This document shows, piece after piece, positions 1-7,977 of a DNA stretch of 64,000 nucleotides. The notes under the pieces are model-generated. The model saw only the letters and a list, made by a program, of their open reading frames with translations, did not search any database and was not told where the DNA came from. The stretch is from assembly GCF_900089605.1 (NCBI RefSeq), contig NZ_LT594324.1, positions 6,262,001-6,326,000 of the forward strand. Direction: 5' to 3'. Numbering within the stretch: position 1 is the stretch's first letter; every line of letters starts with the position of its first letter. The DNA comes from Micromonospora narathiwatensis (GTDB lineage Bacteria; Actinomycetota; Actinomycetes; Mycobacteriales; Micromonosporaceae). The position numbers were made by a program, and so were the translations under genes.

Positions 1-681
1 ATAGGTGTCCCACTCCTCTTCCAGTGGTGGCCCGACCGGCCCGGTTTCGCCACTTGCCAGGCGGCGTCGGATGTCCGACTCCCACCGCAACGCCCAGCTC
101 CGCAGCCCGTTGATGTCCAGCCAGCTCAGGCCATAGAAGCGGAAGGTGCGATTGTCACGTTCCACCACCGCGCCGAGGCGGTCGGCCAGCTCATCGAGGG
201 AGAACCCCGCCGTGTGTCGTGCGCCGAGCGACTCCAGCTCGATCCAGCTGAGCCGCTCGTTGGCTGCGTGGATGTCGATGAAGTCCCGATGGGCGGCCCG
301 GTCGTGCAGGGCGCGCACCTTGAGCCCGACCGCGTCCTCGAAGGCCAGGACCGGACCGATGCTCATCCGTGCGGGCGGCCCCAGCGCTTCCTTGAGGAGA
401 TCAATCTCGCAGGACGCCGCGTCGTCCGACACAAGCATCCGAGCCATGCGCGGAGTGGCCTCGATCACCTGGGCAGAGAACCCGGCACGGCCGTAGGCGT
501 CGGAGAGCCGTTGGACCACCGTTGCAAGTGGCAGTGCGGTCGCTGTGGCGAAGTCAATGTCCTGCGACGGTCGGCTTACCAGCTCGTGGGCGCACATGGC
601 GTATCCACCGGCGAGCACCAGCCCGAGATCGTCGCCTGCGGCGAACCCGATCTCGAGAAGGCGGCGATGCAGCGGGTCCAT
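1..681 (-). CDS. AbiEii/AbiGii-type nucleotidyltransferase (3' end outside window)
   Basis: Read on the minus strand from ATG at 681; 227 residues are visible and the frame is still open at base 1, so the C-terminus is missing. Residues 24-46 carry the nucleotidyltransferase signature: a GG at 25-26 followed by SRPSQDIDFAT with acidic residues D41 and D43, then a further acid in CEIDLL (D94). A later KVRALHDR (121-128) and HRDFIDIHA (131-139) fit the DUF1814 / AbiEii family, the toxin half of type IV toxin-antitoxin systems. In that family the enzyme transfers a nucleotide to a cellular target. The ATG directly abuts the TGA of the 109-residue upstream gene, so the two are almost certainly co-translated. 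Not every AbiEii homologue is a toxin; the family call is firmer than the toxin call. Confidence 0.8.
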   Translation of the reverse strand, partial: MDPLHRRLLEIGFAAGDDLGLVLAGGYAMCAHELVSRPSQDIDFATATALPLATVVQRLSDAYGRAGFSAQVIEATPRMARMLVSDDAASCEIDLLKEALGPPARMSIGPVLAFEDAVGLKVRALHDRAAHRDFIDIHAANERLSWIELESLGARHTAGFSLDELADRLGAVVERDNRTFRFYGLSWLDINGLRSWALRWESDIRRRLASGETGPVGPPLEEEWDTY

Positions 682-1011
682 TCAGGCGGCGGACAGGTCG
701 GGCAGGCGACGTTCCCAGAGAGCGACGACTCGGCGAGCCGTCAGGCGTCGGATGCGGGGCCAGTCCCGCCGCAGCAGCGTGGCGTTGACGTACCGGACGA
801 CGTCCTCGCGCTGCCCGCAGTCAAGCAGCAGGCAGTAGAGCGTGAGACGTTCACCTGGGTCGCTGACGTTGAAGGCCGTCGGTCCGGACCAGGCGAGGCG
901 CAGTGGCAGACTCACGCTGCCGTGATCGGGGCCGGTCAGCTGCGCGAGCGAGGCCGGAATGCGCTCGGCCACGCCGATCAGGCGGGACGGCAGCGAAACG
1001 GTCGGGGTCAC
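682..1011 (-). CDS. small protein paired with the AbiEii-type gene; possible antitoxin
   Basis: 109 residues from a GTG at 1011; its TGA is immediately followed by the ATG of the nucleotidyltransferase gene. The protein is rich in Arg and Leu, with a predicted helical C-terminal half (RYVNATLLRRDWPRIRRL and onward). I do not recognise a named domain and see no clear helix-turn-helix. The arrangement (small gene first, AbiEii-like gene second, no gap) is typical of antitoxin-toxin operons, so a cognate antitoxin or regulator is a reasonable inference, not something the sequence shows directly. It is transcribed divergently from the cystathionine gamma-synthase gene, with 95 bp between the starts. 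Confidence 0.6.
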   Translation of the reverse strand: MTPTVSLPSRLIGVAERIPASLAQLTGPDHGSVSLPLRLAWSGPTAFNVSDPGERLTLYCLLLDCGQREDVVRYVNATLLRRDWPRIRRLTARRVVALWERRLPDLSAA

Positions 1012-1093
1012 CCGGGAAGTATGGCCCAGCGGTACGACCGATGCCGGGTGCGACCCGGGTCGGGTTCCAACCCGCGGCGACAGCCGGGCCGAC

Positions 1094-1099
1094 TAACGT
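1094..1099 (+). promoter_or_regulatory. -10-like TAACGT for a leaderless metB transcript
   Basis: TAACGT (TANNNT form) lies 7 bases before the ATG, and no Shine-Dalgarno sequence is visible. This spacing puts the transcription start at or next to the start codon, the arrangement of leaderless actinobacterial genes. No clear -35 was found. Confidence 0.45.
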
Positions 1100-1106
1100 C
1101 TCGGGC

Positions 1107-2249
1107 ATGAGTCACGGCTTCGAGACGCTCGCCATCCACGCCGGCCAGGACCCCGAGGCCCGCACCGGCGCGGTGATCCCACCGATCTACCAGACCAGCA
1201 CCTATGCCCAGGACGCGGTCGGCGCGCCCCGGCAGGGCTACGAATACAGCCGCTCCGGCAACCCCACGCGGGACGCGCTCCAGGAGTGCCTGGCCGCCCT
1301 GGAGGGCGGGCCGGTGGCACTCGCCTTCGCCAGCGGCCTGGCCGCCGAGGACACCCTGCTGCGTACGGTCTGCAAGCCGGGCGACCACGTGGTCATCCCC
1401 GACGACGCGTACGGCGGCACCTACCGGCTGTTCGCCAAGGTCGCCGAGCGGTGGGGCCTGGACTACACGCCGGCGAAGGTCTCCGACCCGGCCGCCGTAC
1501 GGGCCGCGATCCGGCCCGGCACCACGAGGATCGTCTGGGTGGAGACGCCGACCAACCCGCTGCTCGGCATCGCCGACATCGCCGCCCTGGCCGCCGTCGC
1601 GCACGAGGCCGACGCGCTGCTGGTGGTCGACAACACCTTCGCCTCGCCGTACCTGCAGCAGCCGATCGCGTTCGGCGCGGACGTGGTGGTCCATTCCACC
1701 ACCAAGTACGTCGGCGGACACTCCGACGTGGTCGGTGGCGCCCTGATCGCCGCCGACCGGGCGCTGGGCGAGGAGCTGCGCTACCACCAGAACGCGATGG
1801 GCGCGGTCAACGGGCCGTTCGACGCCTGGCTCACCCTGCGCGGCATCAAGACCCTCGGCGTACGCATGGACCGGCACTGCGACAACGCCGAGCGGATCGC
1901 GGCCTACCTGGACGGTCACGCCAAGGTCGGCCAGGTGCTCTACCCGGGCCTGCCGTCGCACCCGGGGCACGAGGTGGCCGCCAAGCAGATGCGCCGGTTC
2001 GGCGGGATGATCTCCTTCCGGGCCGCGGGCGGCGAGGAGCACGCCGTGGAGATCTGCAACCGGGCCAAGCTCTTCGTGCTCGCCGAGTCCCTCGGCGGCG
2101 TCGAATCCCTGATCGAGCACCCGGGACGGATGACACACGCAAGCGCTGCCGGCTCGCCGCTTGAAGTTCCCGGCGATCTCGTGCGACTGTCTGTCGGCAT
2201 CGAGACGGTCGACGACCTGCTCGCCGATCTGGAGCAGGCGCTGGGCTGA
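1107..2249 (+). CDS. metB: cystathionine gamma-synthase
   Basis: 380 residues, normal length for the Cys/Met-metabolism PLP enzyme family. It condenses O-acetyl- or O-succinyl-homoserine with cysteine to cystathionine in the cytoplasm. Visible signatures are the N-terminal THAGQ-like AIHAGQDP, the PLP phosphate-binding ASGLAA region near 75-80, VDNTFASP (174-181), and the Schiff-base lysine K200 in HSTTKYVGG. The C-terminal SLGGVESLIEHP and PGDLVRLSVGIE are typical. The ATG at 1107 is chosen because homology begins at SHGFETLAIHAGQ and a TAACGT -10 lies 7 bases upstream; the same frame is open further upstream but has no family sequence there. Cystathionine gamma-lyase and O-acetylhomoserine sulfhydrylase are close relatives; gamma-synthase is the usual call for actinobacterial members of this type. 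Confidence 0.88.
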   Translation: MSHGFETLAIHAGQDPEARTGAVIPPIYQTSTYAQDAVGAPRQGYEYSRSGNPTRDALQECLAALEGGPVALAFASGLAAEDTLLRTVCKPGDHVVIPDDAYGGTYRLFAKVAERWGLDYTPAKVSDPAAVRAAIRPGTTRIVWVETPTNPLLGIADIAALAAVAHEADALLVVDNTFASPYLQQPIAFGADVVVHSTTKYVGGHSDVVGGALIAADRALGEELRYHQNAMGAVNGPFDAWLTLRGIKTLGVRMDRHCDNAERIAAYLDGHAKVGQVLYPGLPSHPGHEVAAKQMRRFGGMISFRAAGGEEHAVEICNRAKLFVLAESLGGVESLIEHPGRMTHASAAGSPLEVPGDLVRLSVGIETVDDLLADLEQALG

Positions 2250-2271
2250 CCGCTGGCTGGGGAGGGTGGCC

Positions 2272-3678
2272 GTGCCGGACATCATGCCGACGACCTGGGT
2301 GGGGGCGACCGCCAAACAGATCGCCCGGGGCGTACGCCGGGGTGACGTCTCGGCCACCCAGGTCGTGGCCGACCACCTGGATCACGTCGCGCACGCGGAC
2401 GCCGACCTCGCCGCGTTCCGGACGGTACGCGGCGGGGCGGCGATCACCGAGGCGGAGAAGGTCGACGAGCAGGAGGACCTGGCCAACCTGCCCCTCGCCG
2501 GGGTGCCGGTCGCGGTCAAGGAGAACACCCCGGTCGCCGGGCTGCCCACCTGGAACGGCTCGGCCGCGGTGCGTACGCCGGTGGCGGAGGCCGACCACGA
2601 GGTGGTCCGGCGGCTGCGCGGCGCGGGCGCGGTGATCCTCGGGGTGACCCGGATGCCGGAGCTCGGCCTCTGGGCGCTCACCGACGACGAGACCGGCGTC
2701 ACCCGCAACCCCTGGGACCTGTCGCGTACCCCCGGCGGCTCCTCGGGCGGCGCGGCCGCCGCGGTGGCCGCCGGGCTGGTGCCGATGGCGCACGGCAACG
2801 ACGGCCTCGGCTCGATCCGTATTCCGGCCGCGTGCTGCGGTCTGGTCGGGCTCAAGCCCGGCCGGGGGGTGATCCCCTACCAGCTCGGCGCGGACGACTG
2901 GTTCGGCCTCGCCGAGCACGGCGTGCTCACCGGCACGGTGGCCGACGCGGTGGTCGGCTTCTCGGTGCTGGCCGGGCGCCGCCCCGACAAGCTGGAGCAG
3001 CCGTCGCGGCTGCGGGTCGGGGTCTCGCTGCGCTCCCCGGTGCGTGGCGTCTCGCCGGACGCGCCCAACCGGGACGCGGTGGCCGCCGCCGGGCGGCTGC
3101 TCGCCGCCGCCGGGCACGACACCGTCCCCGCCGACCCGGTCTATCCGACCCGGCTGGGCCTGCAGGGGGTCGCCACCTGGTTCGCCGCGGCCGCCGCCGA
3201 CGTGCGGGCCGCCGGGGTCCAGCGGCGCGGCCTCCAGCGGCGCAGCCGCCGGCACGTCGCGCTCGGCGACTGGGCGCAGCGCCGGGGGTACGTCCGGGAG
3301 GCCGACCGGAGCGCCTGGCGCGAGCGGTCGGTGGCCTTTTTCACCGACCACTCGATCGACCTGCTGCTCACCCCGGCGCTGGCCGGGCCGCCGCCGGAGG
3401 CCGCCGGCTGGTCCGGCCGGTCCTGGCTGGCGAACATGAGGGCCAACATCGGGTACGCCCCGTACGCCGCGCCGTGGAACATCGCCGGGCTGCCGGCGAT
3501 CGTGGTGCCGGTCGGCCGCCGTCCGGACGGCCTGCCGGTCGGCGTGCAGTTCGTCGGCCCGCCCGGCTCCGAGCTGCTGCTGCTCGGCGTCGCCGGCCAG
3601 TTCGAGTTGCAGGCCCCCTGGCAGCGGCATGCTCCCGGCTATCCCCGGGTCGGCACGGGGTCGCCGGCCACTGCGTGA
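2272..3678 (+). CDS. amidase (amidase-signature family)
   Basis: 468 residues from GTG 2272, preceded at 5 bases by GGGGAGGG; GTG 2266 and ATG 2284 are alternatives. The Ser-Ser-Lys triad of the amidase-signature family is visible: Lys83 in GVPVAVKENTPVAG, cis-Ser158 in GGSSGGAAAA, and the acyl-enzyme Ser181 in DGLGSIRIPA. These enzymes hydrolyse carboxamides (aryl or alkyl amides, 6-aminohexanoate dimer, and the GatA subunit of the tRNA amidotransferase). No gatB or gatC is nearby, so a GatA role is unlikely and the substrate is unknown. It starts 22 bp after metB and may be cotranscribed with it. The C-terminal part (APWNIAGLPAIVVP) is typical of the family. Confidence 0.85.
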   Translation: MPDIMPTTWVGATAKQIARGVRRGDVSATQVVADHLDHVAHADADLAAFRTVRGGAAITEAEKVDEQEDLANLPLAGVPVAVKENTPVAGLPTWNGSAAVRTPVAEADHEVVRRLRGAGAVILGVTRMPELGLWALTDDETGVTRNPWDLSRTPGGSSGGAAAAVAAGLVPMAHGNDGLGSIRIPAACCGLVGLKPGRGVIPYQLGADDWFGLAEHGVLTGTVADAVVGFSVLAGRRPDKLEQPSRLRVGVSLRSPVRGVSPDAPNRDAVAAAGRLLAAAGHDTVPADPVYPTRLGLQGVATWFAAAAADVRAAGVQRRGLQRRSRRHVALGDWAQRRGYVREADRSAWRERSVAFFTDHSIDLLLTPALAGPPPEAAGWSGRSWLANMRANIGYAPYAAPWNIAGLPAIVVPVGRRPDGLPVGVQFVGPPGSELLLLGVAGQFELQAPWQRHAPGYPRVGTGSPATA

Positions 3679-3853
3679 TCGCCCAGCGTGTGCGCGCACC
3701 CGCGCGCCCTGGACGGTCCTCATGCCGGCCCGCCCGCCGGATCTGCCCGCCGTACCCGGCGCAGCCCGTCACCGGGCCGTCGCCGCAGGTGGCGACCGAT
3801 GCGACGGGGACGTCGCCGCAGGTTTCCGCCGAGGCGGGTGGCACGATCGGGGC

Positions 3854-5074
3854 ATGACGGAACTGGTCGGCCTCGCCGACGTACGGGCCGCGCGGGAACT
3901 GCTCGCCGGCGTCACCCGCACCACCCCGCTGGAACCCTCCCGGCCGCTCAGCGCGGCCCTCGGCGGGCCGGCGTGGCTGAAATGCGAGAACGTGCAACGC
4001 GCCGGGTCGTACAAGGTGCGCGGGGCGTACGTGCGGATCTCCCGGCTGTCGGCCGAGGAGCGGGCCCGCGGCGTGGTCGCGGCGAGCGCCGGCAACCACG
4101 CGCAGGGGGTGGCGCTCGCCGCCGGCCTGGTCGGTGCCCACGCCACCGTCTTCATGCCGGTCAACGCCCCGCTGCCGAAGGTGGCCGCGACCAAGGGGTA
4201 CGGCGCGAGCGTCGAGCTGGTCGGCAACACCGTGGACGAGTCGCTGGTCGCGGCGCAGACCTTCGCCGAGCGGAGCGGCGCGGTGTTCATCCACCCGTTC
4301 GACCACCGGGACGTCATCGCCGGTCAGGGCACCGTCGCGCTGGAGATCCTCGAACAGTGCCCGGAAGTGAAGACCATCGTCACCGGGGTGGGCGGCGGTG
4401 GCCTGATCTCCGGCATGGCGGTGGCCGCCAAGGCCCTGCGTCCCGACGTACGGGTGATCGGGGTGCAGGCGGCGAGCGCCGCCGCCTTTCCGCCCTCGCT
4501 CAAGGCCGGCGCCCCGGTACGCCTGTCGTCGTTCTCGACCATCGCCGACGGCATCGCGGTGGGACGTCCCGGCGAGTTGACCTTCACCCACGTCCGCGAG
4601 CTGGTCGACGAGATCGTCACGGTGTCGGAGGAGGACATCTCCCGGGCGCTGCTGATGCTGCTGGAACGCGGCAAGCAGGTGGTGGAGCCGGCCGGCGCGG
4701 TCGGGGTGGCCGCGTTGCTGGCCGGGGCGGTCGAGGTCGAGGCGCCGGTGGTGGCGGTGCTCTCCGGCGGGAACATCGACCCGCTGCTCATGCTCCGGGT
4801 GATCGAGCACGGCCTCGCGGCGGCCGGCCGCTATCTGCGGGTCACCGTGCGCTGCTCGGATCGGCCGGGTCAGCTCGCCTCGCTGCTCAGCGAGATCGCC
4901 GAGCACCGGGCCAACGTGGTCGACGTGGAGCACCAGCGGGCCAACCCGCACCTGCGCCTCGGTGAGGTGGAGGTGGCGCTCTCGGTGGAGACCCGCGGCG
5001 TGGAGCACTCGGACACGCTGATCAGCGCCCTGCGGGCCAGCGGCTACCAGGTGGTGTTCGCCGGCGAGGCGTGA
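3854..5074 (+). CDS. ilvA: threonine ammonia-lyase with C-terminal ACT-like domain
   Basis: 406 residues, the length of the shorter biosynthetic/catabolic threonine dehydratases. It deaminates L-threonine to 2-oxobutanoate with PLP, the first committed step to isoleucine. PLP lysine K54 lies in RAGSYKVRGAY, with SAGNHAQGVALAAG downstream and the glycine-rich phosphate loop GVGGGGLISGMA near 175-186. The last ~75 residues (RYLRVTVRCSDRPGQLASLL onward) form an ACT-type regulatory domain, suggesting amino acid feedback. ATG 3854 is chosen by homology; the 175-bp leader before it contains a short hairpin (GTCGCC-N6-GGCGAC) and a repeated GTCGCCGCAGGT, which could be regulatory. The metB upstream would consume homoserine, linking both genes to the threonine/methionine branch. 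Confidence 0.87.
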   Translation: MTELVGLADVRAARELLAGVTRTTPLEPSRPLSAALGGPAWLKCENVQRAGSYKVRGAYVRISRLSAEERARGVVAASAGNHAQGVALAAGLVGAHATVFMPVNAPLPKVAATKGYGASVELVGNTVDESLVAAQTFAERSGAVFIHPFDHRDVIAGQGTVALEILEQCPEVKTIVTGVGGGGLISGMAVAAKALRPDVRVIGVQAASAAAFPPSLKAGAPVRLSSFSTIADGIAVGRPGELTFTHVRELVDEIVTVSEEDISRALLMLLERGKQVVEPAGAVGVAALLAGAVEVEAPVVAVLSGGNIDPLLMLRVIEHGLAAAGRYLRVTVRCSDRPGQLASLLSEIAEHRANVVDVEHQRANPHLRLGEVEVALSVETRGVEHSDTLISALRASGYQVVFAGEA

Positions 5075-5090
5075 TCCGGGCCGATACGAC

Positions 5091-5124
5091 GCGACCGCCC
5101 CGGCCGGTGGGCCGGGGCGGTCGC
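5091..5124 (+). terminator. strong hairpin between convergent ilvA and greA
   Basis: A perfect 15-bp inverted repeat (GCGACCGCCCCGGCC and its complement) with a 4-base loop lies 17 bases after the ilvA stop. There is no T-tract. Genes converge here, so it may act in both directions. Confidence 0.75.
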
Positions 5125-5209
5125 GGGTGGCTCGGGTCCGACCGGCCTGTCAGCCCCGGTCGGGTGGTCGAACCCGGCCGGTGGTCGGGCGCGGAGCCCG
5201 TTTCTGGGC

Positions 5210-5710
5210 TCAGCCGGAGAACGGCTCGAACTTGACGATGGTCACCTTGATGTCGGCGCCGCTGGGCGCCGTGTAGGTGCAGTGCTGGCCCGCCTTGCCG
5301 CCGAGGATCGCCTTGCCGAGCGCGGACTCGGGGCTGTAGACGGTCAGGTCGGTGGTGGAGGCGATCTCCCGAGAGCCGAGCAGGAAGGTGTCGGTGTCGT
5401 CGGGGTCGTCGTCGAAGTAGATCGTGACGACCATGCCGGGCGACACCGCGTCGGCCGTCGGCGCCTCGCCGACCTTGGCCGTGCGGAGCAGTTCCTTCAG
5501 GTAGAGGATGCGGCCCTCCGCCTTGCCCTGCTCCTCGCGGGCGGCGTGGTAACCGCCGTTCTCCCGCAGGTCGCCCTCCTCGCGCCGGGCGTTGATCTCG
5601 GCGGCGATGACTGGACGGTTGGCGATCAGCTCGTCGAGCTCGGCCTGCAGACGGTCGTGCGCGTCCTGGGACAGCCAGGTGGCGGGCGCCTCGTTGTCAT
5701 TGGTGGACAC
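5210..5710 (-). CDS. greA: transcription elongation factor GreA
   Basis: 166 residues. GreA enters the RNA polymerase secondary channel and stimulates cleavage of backtracked transcripts. The N-terminal coiled coil carries the conserved acidic tip [14 protein letters not shown], followed by a GreA C-terminal domain with [20 protein letters not shown] 5710 is chosen because AAGGAG lies 7 bases upstream and the family homology starts there; the frame continues upstream to an ATG without family sequence. The neighbours DUF4307 and mca give the same gene order I recall for Rv1080c-Rv1082 of M. tuberculosis. Confidence 0.95.
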   Translation of the reverse strand: MSTNDNEAPATWLSQDAHDRLQAELDELIANRPVIAAEINARREEGDLRENGGYHAAREEQGKAEGRILYLKELLRTAKVGEAPTADAVSPGMVVTIYFDDDPDDTDTFLLGSREIASTTDLTVYSPESALGKAILGGKAGQHCTYTAPSGADIKVTIVKFEPFSG

Positions 5711-5886
5711 AGGCGTTCTCCTTGGTCGTGCGGTACCGGCTGACAGGTGAACCACCAAGTTACCAGTGCCGGACCTCTCCGGGTGCCGTAGATCACCCGG
5801 GGTACTGGCGGCGGGACCCCGGGTAGGCGTTCCGGCAGGTCGCGGTGGCCGCGCCCGGGCGACTCGCCCGCCGAGTCGCAGTGGTC

Positions 5887-5941
5887 GCGCTCAGTCGGCC
5901 GGCCGGAGAGCCCCCGTGGCGGCGCTCAGTCGGCCGGCCGG
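5887..5941. repeat. 20-bp direct repeat at the 3' end of the DUF4307 gene
   Basis: GCGCTCAGTCGGCCGGCCGG occurs at 5887-5906 and again at 5922-5941, a 35-bp period. The second copy covers the last codons and stop of the DUF4307 gene; the first is a downstream duplicate of that end. It looks like a small tandem duplication. Confidence 0.8.
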
Positions 5942-6360
5942 CAGCGCAGCACCTCGCCGATGAACGGGCGGGCGGTCGTGGGCACCTCGTGCCGGACGGT
6001 CACGTGCCGCTCGCCGGGCCGGGTGGTCACCGCGACCTCGGCGTGGCCCACCTCCGCGCCGTCGTGGGCGCGGGCGCGCAGCAGGCAGGTCGCCGAGCCG
6101 CCCGGCGGCAGGGTGACCCGGAAGTCGACCACCACCCGGGAGTCGGTGATCCCGGTGTAGGTGATCACGTCGGCCTGGTAGTCGGGGTCGCCGTACTGGG
6201 TGTAGAGCCTGGCGGCGACCAGACCCATGGCCGCCAGCAGGACGGCCACCAGGAGCGCCCGCAGGACAGGGCGACGGCGCCCCGGCTCCCGGCGTCGGCC
6301 GTAGCGGCCGGGTGGGAAGACCGGCGTACCCGGTGCGATTGTGGCGTGCGTCTCGCTCAC
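5926..6360 (-). CDS. DUF4307 family membrane-anchored protein
   Basis: 144 residues from GTG 6360, with AGGAG about 10 bases upstream. A basic Arg/Pro-rich N-terminus (residues 15-31) precedes a single transmembrane helix (about 32-52, LRALLVAVLLAAMGLVAARL), then a ~90-residue extracytoplasmic beta-rich domain containing one paired-cysteine candidate (CLLRARAHDG ... VLRCRPAD). The size, topology and position between greA and mca identify it as the DUF4307 protein (Rv1081c-like in M. tuberculosis gene order). Its function is unknown. It is divergent from mca; the 211-bp gap must hold both promoters. Confidence 0.85.
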   Translation of the reverse strand: MSETHATIAPGTPVFPPGRYGRRREPGRRRPVLRALLVAVLLAAMGLVAARLYTQYGDPDYQADVITYTGITDSRVVVDFRVTLPPGGSATCLLRARAHDGAEVGHAEVAVTTRPGERHVTVRHEVPTTARPFIGEVLRCRPAD

Positions 6361-6571
6361 CGGCGGGTATCTCCTGGCGTTGTTGTCGGCGGCATCGGCA
6401 AGAATGGCAAAGTCCATCTTCCCAGCCCGGCGCTGAGTCAAGGATGGCAGGTCGGCCCCGCCGCCGATCGGCCAGCACGGGGGCTTCACGGGCGCGGGGG
6501 AGGATTCCGGCAGGTCAGCCGGTTGGTCCCGGGTGGGCCCGGCCGGCGGGCACACACGAGGAGCGCCGAAG

Positions 6572-7453
6572 GTGGCAGAGCAACTGCGTCTCATGGCCGT
6601 GCACGCCCATCCCGACGACGAGTCGAGCAAGGGCGCCGCGACCACGGCGAAATATGTCGCCGAGGGGGTGGATGTCCTGGTGGTGACTTGCACCGGCGGC
6701 GAGCGCGGCAGCGTGCTCAACCCGAAGATGGACCGCCCGGACGTCTGGGCCAACATGGCCGACATCCGCCGTGCCGAGATGGACGCGGCCCGCGCGATCC
6801 TCGGCATCGAGCAGGCCTGGCTCGGCTTCGTCGACTCCGGGCTGCCCGAGGGCGACCCGCTGCCGCCGCTGCCGGAGGGCTGCTTCGCCCTCCAGGACGT
6901 GGCCGGCGCCGCCGTCCCGCTGGTGCGGCTGATGCGGCAGTTCCGCCCGCACGTCGTCACCACCTACGACGAGGAGGGCGGCTACCCGCACCCGGACCAC
7001 ATCATGACCCACAAGGTGACCGTCGCCGCCTTCGAGGCCGCCGGCGACCCGGCGCGTCACCCGGAGCTGGGCGAGCCGTGGCAGCCGCTGAAGCTCTACT
7101 ACGACGTCGGCTTCTCCAAGGGCAAGATCATGGCCCTGCACGAGGCCATGCTCGCCGCCGACCTCGAGTCGCCGTACCAGGACTGGCTCAAGCGCTGGGA
7201 CGACCGTCCCGACAAAGGCCCGCGGATCACCACCCGGGTCGAGTGCGCGGACTACTTCCCGGTCCGCGACGACGCCCTGCGCGCCCACGCCACCCAGATC
7301 GACCCGGACGGCTTCTGGTTCCACGTGCCGATGGAGTTGCAGAAGCGCGCGTGGCCGACCGAGGATTACCAACTCGCCCGGTCGCTGGTGGACAGCCCGC
7401 TGCCGGAGTCCGACCTCTTCGCCGGGGTCCGCGAGACGTGCCATGCCCGCTGA
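6572..7453 (+). CDS. mca: mycothiol S-conjugate amidase
   Basis: 293 residues from GTG 6572, with GAGGAG 8 bases upstream. Mca cleaves mycothiol S-conjugates to a mercapturic acid and GlcN-Ins, the detoxification step of mycothiol metabolism. The zinc site is visible as HAHPDDE (residues 11-17, H13 and D16 as ligands) and HPDH (140-143, H143 region), the pattern of the PIG-L/LmbE deacetylase fold. Mca and MshB are paralogues; the position beside greA-DUF4307 and the tail PTEDYQLARS match Mca. Its presence points to a mycothiol-producing actinobacterium. Confidence 0.93.
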   Translation: MAEQLRLMAVHAHPDDESSKGAATTAKYVAEGVDVLVVTCTGGERGSVLNPKMDRPDVWANMADIRRAEMDAARAILGIEQAWLGFVDSGLPEGDPLPPLPEGCFALQDVAGAAVPLVRLMRQFRPHVVTTYDEEGGYPHPDHIMTHKVTVAAFEAAGDPARHPELGEPWQPLKLYYDVGFSKGKIMALHEAMLAADLESPYQDWLKRWDDRPDKGPRITTRVECADYFPVRDDALRAHATQIDPDGFWFHVPMELQKRAWPTEDYQLARSLVDSPLPESDLFAGVRETCHAR

Positions 7454-7501
7454 TTACCCGGCGGGCTACGCTGGTCGGCAACCGCACATCGGAGGAACAC
7501 C

Positions 7502-7795
7502 ATGCTGACCACCGCCCAGGTGCTCGCGGAGAACAACTTCGGTGACACCCGCACGGGTGGTCTGGCCGGCCCGATGGGCCTCTTCCTCATCGTGCTGCTG
7601 GCCACCGCCACCATCCTGCTGATCCGTAACATGAACGCCCGGCTGCGTCGGTTGCCGGACCAGTTCCCGCGCCAGACGGGTCAGGCCGACCAGAATCGGG
7701 TCGAGACGACCGTCGTCGATCCGACAGACGGGATCGTGCCGCAGGAATCACGCACGAACGCTCCCAACGGCTCCCAGCAGCGCCGGAACGGGTAG
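7502..7795 (+). CDS. small single-pass membrane protein (Rv1083-like position)
   Basis: 97 residues from ATG 7502 with GGAGG 7 bases upstream. One transmembrane helix (about 25-42, MGLFLIVLLATATILLI) is followed by a charged stretch (RNMNARLRRLPDQF) and a low-complexity, Gln/Asn-rich C-terminal tail. It follows mca by 48 bp and likely shares its transcript. The same small gene occupies this place in the mycobacterial order (Rv1083). No function is known to me. Confidence 0.8.
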   Translation: MLTTAQVLAENNFGDTRTGGLAGPMGLFLIVLLATATILLIRNMNARLRRLPDQFPRQTGQADQNRVETTVVDPTDGIVPQESRTNAPNGSQQRRNG

Positions 7796-7911
7796 TCGGC
7801 ACGTGAATCACGTCGAACCCGGTGGTCGCCCCCTGTTGCGGCCACCGGCTTTGGCTTAGCCTTCCGCCGGGGGACCACTAGTCCTCGAGCCGTGCGCGGG
7901 AGGGGGCGTCG

Positions 7912-7977
7912 ATGTCCGTGGCAGCAGTGGCCACCCGCCGTGCCCGCGGACCGTCGACGGGCAGGGTGGGCCCGTGA
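7912..7977 (+). CDS. possible 21-residue leader ORF translationally coupled to the GGDEF-EAL gene
   Basis: ATG 7912 is preceded by GGGAGGGGG at a usable distance and encodes [21 protein letters not shown] before a TGA that overlaps the GTG start of the diguanylate cyclase gene (GTGA at 7974-7977). The next gene has no good ribosome site of its own, so translation through this short frame could deliver ribosomes to it. A TAGCCT -10-like element lies at about 7855-7860. The peptide itself matches nothing I know; a coupling role is inference. Confidence 0.4.
   Translation: MSVAAVATRRARGPSTGRVGP

Noticed and set aside
2272..3678. Amidase as GatA of the tRNA-dependent amidotransferase
   Set aside because: No gatB or gatC nearby, and the residues around the catalytic serines lack the typical GatA spacing as far as I can judge by eye.
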